A stretch of 9,820 nucleotides of DNA, taken from Chlorobiota bacterium (GTDB lineage: Bacteria; Bacteroidota; Bacteroidia; Bacteroidales; B39-G9). Below are positions 6,863 to 9,820 of the stretch, in pieces; position 1 is the stretch's first letter; every line of letters begins with the position of its first letter. The stretch lies in assembly GCA_030632095.1 (NCBI GenBank), contig DAOVJU010000082.1, forward strand, positions 1-9,820, written 5' to 3'. A program made the position numbers and the translations under genes. The notes under the pieces were generated by a model that worked only from the letters and a program-made list of their open reading frames with translations, ran no database searches and was not told the origin of the DNA.

Positions 6863-7423
6863 TTATTCAAGTTTAATTGTATATAATTCACTATAAACAG
6901 GGCCGGTTTTTTGTAGAACACTTTCATAAATAATTAATTTATCAACCTTCACTTCCTGAAATTTATATTCATTGTATACATTAAGCAATTCTTTTAACTT
7001 ATTCCGGTTTTTTAAGTATTTTATTCTACCAATAGTCAGATGAGGGGAGAATTTTTTATCTGATTTATCAAAGCCAATTTTATACAGAGAATTCTCAATA
7101 ATATCATTTAATGCATTTAAATCATCTTTATTTACAATACCTAACCATAAAACACGAGGGTTATGTATATTCTTAAAAACGCCGAGCCCTTTTACTAAAA
7201 ATGAAAAACCTGCAAATTTATTTTCAATATTTTTCACTATTGCTTCATTGATGATTGGAATTTTTTCCTCTTGAGTATCTCCAAAAAATTTCAATGTAAT
7301 ATGCATGTTTGCTAAATCAACCCATTTAATTTTTTCATCATGCAAATTTGATCTTATGGAACTCAACTTTTCATAAGTGTTTTCATTAGATATAACTTTT
7401 ACTGCAATAAATACTCTTTTCAT
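6863..7423 (-). CDS. thpR: RNA 2',3'-cyclic phosphodiesterase (2H phosphoesterase, ThpR/LigT)
   Basis: The 186-residue protein carries both HxT motifs that define 2H phosphoesterases: HIT at 41-43 within MHITLKFFG, and HLT at 128-130 within FSPHLTIGR. The two histidines form the catalytic pair. The N-terminal RVFIAVKV strand and the segment NPRVLWLGI are also typical. ThpR hydrolyses 2',3'-cyclic phosphate ends of RNA to 2'-phosphates, and purified members can also join tRNA halves through 2'-5' links. The physiological substrate remains unclear in most bacteria. The length is normal (about 175-190). The start is ATG at 7423, divergent from elbB with about 100 bases between them. The 3' end converges on the sugar transferase gene. 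Confidence 0.94.
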   Translation of the reverse strand: MKRVFIAVKVISNENTYEKLSSIRSNLHDEKIKWVDLANMHITLKFFGDTQEEKIPIINEAIVKNIENKFAGFSFLVKGLGVFKNIHNPRVLWLGIVNKDDLNALNDIIENSLYKIGFDKSDKKFSPHLTIGRIKYLKNRNKLKELLNVYNEYKFQEVKVDKLIIYESVLQKTGPVYSELYTIKLE

Positions 7424-7434
7424 CCGAACTTTGA

Positions 7435-7450
7435 ATTAAACTTGTTTAAT
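7435..7450. promoter_or_regulatory. Palindrome in the thpR-elbB divergent region
   Basis: ATTAAAC at 7435-7441 and GTTTAAT at 7444-7450 form a perfect 7-bp inverted repeat with a two-base spacer. It lies 11 bases upstream of the thpR start and 75 bases upstream of elbB. The compact symmetry suits a dimeric repressor site, but it is an AT-rich 16-mer and may be chance. Confidence 0.25.
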
Positions 7451-7525
7451 ATGTGAGTTAAAATAAGAATTTTTTTTAAATTTACTTAACTTAGGGACTT
7501 GTCTAACAATAAAACCAATCAAGAT

Positions 7526-8188
7526 ATGAGTACATCAAAAAAATTTGCCGTAATTCTTTCCGGGTGCGGGGTATTTGATGGAGCCGAAATACACGAAGCA
7601 ACACTAACTATGTATGCAATTGTGAAAGCAGGTGCTGAATACCAGGTTTTTGCCCCGGACATACTACAACATCATGTAGTGAATCATATTACAGGAGAAG
7701 AAATGAACGAAACCAGAAATGTTATGGTTGAAGCAGCCAGAATAGCAAGAGGAAATATTAAACCATTGAATGAGCTTAATGTAGCTGATTATGATGCTGT
7801 AATATTCCCCGGAGGTTTTGGTGCGGCTAAAAATTTATCAACATTTGCATTTGACGGTGAAAACCTTTCTGTAAATGAAGAGGTTGAACGAGTAATTAAA
7901 GATAGTGTTGATCAAAAAATTCCGTTAGGAGCCTTATGTATTTCACCCATAATTCTTGCAAAAGTATTAGGAGATGCAAAATTAACATTAGGCAGCGAAA
8001 GCGATCCTTCTGCAGGAGCTGCAAAAAAACTTGGAGCAAAATATATTGCAACATCGCATGGTGAAGTTGTTGTTGATGAAAAATATAAAACAGTAACTTC
8101 TCCTTGTTATATGATTGATTCCAATATTGCCCAAATAGGAGAAGGTGCTGAGAATGTTATTCTTGCAATCATGAAAATGCTGAACTAA
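7526..8188 (+). CDS. elbB: ElbB-type DJ-1/PfpI family glyoxalase-like protein
   Basis: From ATG at 7526 the product is 220 residues, beginning MSTSKKFAVILSGCGVFDG. An in-frame TTG at 7499 would add nine residues, but the family N-terminus fits the ATG. Homology to E. coli ElbB is clear throughout: VILSGCGVFDGAEIHEA at the start, FAPD, VNHITGEEMNETRNV-EAARIARG, FPGGFGAAKNLS-FA, and the nucleophile elbow LGALCISP with the conserved Cys. ElbB-like proteins belong to the DJ-1/PfpI superfamily. They were named for raising lycopene yield, and the E. coli protein has weak glyoxalase activity; the true role is uncertain. It acts in the cytoplasm by expectation, as there is no signal peptide. The stop is followed after two bases by a fold-back repeat that may shape the end of its transcript. 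No exact TAnnTTTG box is seen upstream; TAAATTTA at 7477 is the nearest. Confidence 0.95.
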   Translation: MSTSKKFAVILSGCGVFDGAEIHEATLTMYAIVKAGAEYQVFAPDILQHHVVNHITGEEMNETRNVMVEAARIARGNIKPLNELNVADYDAVIFPGGFGAAKNLSTFAFDGENLSVNEEVERVIKDSVDQKIPLGALCISPIILAKVLGDAKLTLGSESDPSAGAAKKLGAKYIATSHGEVVVDEKYKTVTSPCYMIDSNIAQIGEGAENVILAIMKMLN

Positions 8189-8190
8189 TT

Positions 8191-8315
8191 AGTGTTTGTC
8201 CATAAAGTCCGCTATCTTCGATACGCTCATCTTGAAAACAGTCATTTACAAAAGTAAACTCCTTGATTTTCAAGATTTCGCAAGCCTTGATAGCGAACTT
8301 TCTGAACCAAACACT
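8191..8315. repeat. 125-bp imperfect fold-back repeat downstream of elbB
   Basis: The two halves are complementary in four blocks: AGTGTTTG 8191-8198 with 8308-8315; a 13-base block 8204-8216 with 8289-8301 (one mismatch, core GCTATC); ATCTTGAAAA 8229-8238 with 8267-8276; and TTTAC/GTAAA 8245-8258 around an AAAA loop. The blocks are separated by internal loops of similar size on each side. The 9-mer CTAATTAGT occurs on both sides, at 8185-8193 and 8334-8342. This looks like a dispersed palindromic repeat or a tiny non-coding mobile element rather than a simple terminator, since it is long and has no T-run. Confidence 0.7.
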
Positions 8316-8342
8316 TGACTTTATTGACAGATTCTAATTAGT

Positions 8343-8517
8343 TTATGAACGAAAATGCTGTATTTTGCATTATACTTTAGAAATTTCAATAATCTGCTAA
8401 TGAATGTTTTTGGAAAATTGTTATATTGTTATTGCCTCATAATAAATAAATTATAACAACAATTTAGCCATTTAACAATTTAATATATTTAATAAATAAC
8501 TTTTAATACAAAAAACT
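8343..8517 (+). other. AT-rich leader of hbd, no gene seen
   Basis: After the fold-back repeat, this non-coding stretch is mostly A and T. It has short inverted repeats such as AAATTGTT 8415-8422 with AACAATTT 8458-8465. No exact TAnnTTTG box is present; TAACTTTT at 8497-8504, 13 bases before the hbd ATG, is one base off. The hbd promoter presumably lies here, but I cannot place it confidently. Confidence 0.3.
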
Positions 8518-9411
8518 ATGGAAAATATTGCAGTTGTTGGTTCAGGTACAATGGGTAATGGGATTGCGCATATTTTTGCACAAAACGGGTATAAAGTATC
8601 TGTAATTGACATAAATGAAAAAGCCTTGGAAAAAGCGCTTGCAACAATTACAAAAAATTTAGACCGCCTTATTAAAAAGGAAAAAATCACTGAAGATGTT
8701 AAGACACAAACATTGTCTAACATAACCACTTTCACGAGTTTAAAAGATGGTGTATCAGGTGCAGATCTTGTTATTGAAGCTGCAACAGAAAATACAGGTT
8801 TAAAACTTGATATCTTTAAACAATTAGATGAAATATGTAAACCGGAAGCTATTTTGGCTACAAACACATCATCTATTTCCATTACTCAAATAGCAGCTGT
8901 CACTAATCGTCCTGAAAAGGTTATAGGAATGCATTTCATGAACCCGGTGCCAATAATGAAACTGGTTGAAATAATTAAAGGCTATAAAACATCAGATGAG
9001 GTAACTAAAACAATTATGGAAACTTCTAAAACACTTCATAAAGTGCCTGTTGATGTGAATGATTATCCTGGTTTCGTTGCAAACAGGGTATTGATGCCTA
9101 TGATTAACGAAGCTATTATTACACTGGCTGAAGGTGTTGCCGGGGTAGAGGAAATAGACACTGTTATGAAATTGGGTATGGCACATCCGATGGGTCCATT
9201 TCAATTAGCTGATTTTATTGGACTTGATGTTTGCCTTTCCATCATGAATGTACTATATGAAGGTTTGGGGAAAGATAAATATGCTCCGTGTCCGTTATTG
9301 TTAAATATGGTTAGAGCAGGTAATTTAGGAGTAAAATCAGGTGAAGGTTTTTATAGCTGGACACATGGTACAAAGGATCTTATAGTAGCAGATAGTTTTA
9401 AAAGACCATAA
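8518..9411 (+). CDS. hbd: 3-hydroxybutyryl-CoA (3-hydroxyacyl-CoA) dehydrogenase
   Basis: The 297-residue protein oxidises (S)-3-hydroxyacyl-CoA to 3-ketoacyl-CoA with NAD(P), or runs in reverse in butyrate-type fermentation. The N-terminal Rossmann domain has VVGSGTMGNGIA with GSGTMG at 8-13, and an acidic Asp31 at the end of the second strand, usual for NAD use. ADLVIEAATEN follows at 82-92. Catalytic residues fall in order: the TSS segment at 117-119, His139 in GMHFMNP, Glu151 and Asn189 in GFVANR. The C-terminal helical domain includes LGMAHPMGPFQLADFIGLDV and the closing GVKSGEGFYSW. Family members are usually about 280 residues; this one has roughly 10-15 extra C-terminal residues (THGTKDLIVADSFKRP). 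It stands alone, without thiolase or crotonase genes in view, so the pathway direction cannot be decided from the window. Confidence 0.95.
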   Translation: MENIAVVGSGTMGNGIAHIFAQNGYKVSVIDINEKALEKALATITKNLDRLIKKEKITEDVKTQTLSNITTFTSLKDGVSGADLVIEAATENTGLKLDIFKQLDEICKPEAILATNTSSISITQIAAVTNRPEKVIGMHFMNPVPIMKLVEIIKGYKTSDEVTKTIMETSKTLHKVPVDVNDYPGFVANRVLMPMINEAIITLAEGVAGVEEIDTVMKLGMAHPMGPFQLADFIGLDVCLSIMNVLYEGLGKDKYAPCPLLLNMVRAGNLGVKSGEGFYSWTHGTKDLIVADSFKRP

Positions 9412-9706
9412 TGTCAAATGTCAGAAATTTCATGTCAAATGTTAAATGTTAACTAATAAAGATATAATCGTATTATAAAGAAGTAATTTCAGAATGATTG
9501 ATAGAGAATATTAAATTAATAACGTTGCAATTTATTAATTAAAATATGTCTGTAGCCTTGGAAACTCCGGATAACTTTTGTGCTTCGATGTTAGACTCTG
9601 GAATGCTTACATAAAAAACGTGGACATAAAAAAAGTGAAATTATTCAGATTCTTAACATCACTTCATACATTTGACATTTGACTTCTGACCTCATACATT
9701 TGACAT
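9411..9706. repeat. Gene-free stretch bounded by opposed clusters of ATGTCAAATGT
   Basis: ATGTCAAATGT occurs at 9411-9421 and 9432-9442 on the plus strand, and as its reverse complement at 9668-9678 and 9696-9706. Each cluster also has a GTCAGAA or TTCTGAC element between the copies and an extra AAATGT/ATTTGAC half-unit, in mirrored order. The two clusters therefore form imperfect inverted repeats of about 40 bases. They enclose about 225 bases with no credible reading frame. The left cluster begins on the last base of the hbd stop codon. It may be a small repeat element or the remains of one. Confidence 0.6.
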
Positions 9707-9776
9707 AATAATATTTTAGGGTCTACATGAAAACATAAAGTGCTGATTATAAGTGCTTTTTTGTTAATAACTAGTT

Positions 9777-9820
9777 GATAAAAAACCCCGATAATCCTTA
9801 TTTTTAAGGAAAAACGGGGT
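9777..9820 (-). terminator. Strong intrinsic terminator for a gene beyond the right edge
   Basis: ACCCCG at 9785-9790 pairs with CGGGGT at 9815-9820. Within it TCCTTA at 9795-9800 pairs with TAAGGA at 9805-9810 around TTTT. Read on the minus strand, the GC stem is followed directly by a run of T (A-run at 9780-9785 on the plus strand), the classic intrinsic terminator layout. It probably serves a minus-strand gene entering from the right. Plus-strand use cannot be judged because the window ends at the stem. Confidence 0.75.

Noticed and set aside
7499..7525. TTG at 7499 as the elbB start
   Set aside because: The nine extra residues are not part of the ElbB family N-terminus, and the ATG at 7526 gives the expected length and alignment.
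8191..8315. Simple intrinsic terminator for elbB
   Set aside because: The stem is interrupted and over 100 bases long with no T-run after it. It may still slow transcription, but the repeat interpretation fits better.
8472..8882. A 136-codon minus-strand frame across the start of hbd
   Set aside because: It lies antisense to the highly conserved Rossmann domain of hbd, and its composition mirrors the codons of that gene. Other long alternative frames inside namZ, glnA and the sugar transferase were dropped for the same reason.
9411..9706. Possible CRISPR array from repeated ATGTCAAATGT units
   Set aside because: The units are only 11 bp, occur in both orientations, lack uniform spacers and have no cas genes nearby.

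Overview
The window is AT-rich with compact spacing and reads as the chromosome of a member of the phylum Bacteroidota, probably in or near the Bacteroidales/Marinilabiliales. This rests on the protein types present: a NamZ/DUF1343 protein, a roughly 500-residue glutamine synthetase of the Bacteroidota kind, an ElbB homologue, and a lipoprotein paired with a polyprenyl-phosphate sugar transferase. Genes lack clear Shine-Dalgarno sequences, and two intergenic sites match the Bacteroidota -7 box TAnnTTTG. I see no phage, plasmid, CRISPR or defence genes. The coding content is mostly household metabolism plus a small envelope-glycan locus.

Layout. Bases 1-861 hold the 3' part of a plus-strand namZ-type gene (peptidoglycan recycling), which enters from outside the window. 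It converges on a minus-strand two-gene operon: pcm (protein-L-isoaspartate methyltransferase, 3079-2438) followed after 24 bases by a glutamine synthetase gene (2413-902). From 3080 to 3602 there is no gene. This gap contains a 262-bp insertion-like element with 23-bp perfect terminal inverted repeats, a 5-bp flanking direct repeat and several nested internal palindromes. A single unpaired copy of the same terminal repeat lies at 865-889.

Bases 3603-6821 form a plus-strand surface-polysaccharide locus. It contains a degenerate Gfo/Idh/MocA-like protein, a lipoprotein with a probable beta-sandwich C-terminus, and a membrane phosphoglycosyltransferase whose start overlaps the lipoprotein stop by 11 bases. 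The minus-strand thpR (RNA 2',3'-cyclic phosphodiesterase, 7423-6863) converges on this locus and diverges from elbB (7526-8188). After elbB comes a long imperfect fold-back repeat (8191-8315), then hbd (3-hydroxyacyl-CoA dehydrogenase, 8518-9411). The last 400 bases are non-coding. They hold a 300-bp stretch bounded by oppositely oriented clusters of an 11-bp motif, then a strong hairpin terminator at the window edge, oriented for a minus-strand gene lying outside.

The genes do not form one pathway. The most unusual content is between genes: three structurally different families of fold-back or inverted-repeat DNA in under 10 kb, each placed neatly beside a gene end. I do not see convincing evidence of a new multi-gene system. 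The closest candidate is the degenerate oxidoreductase / lipoprotein / sugar transferase group.
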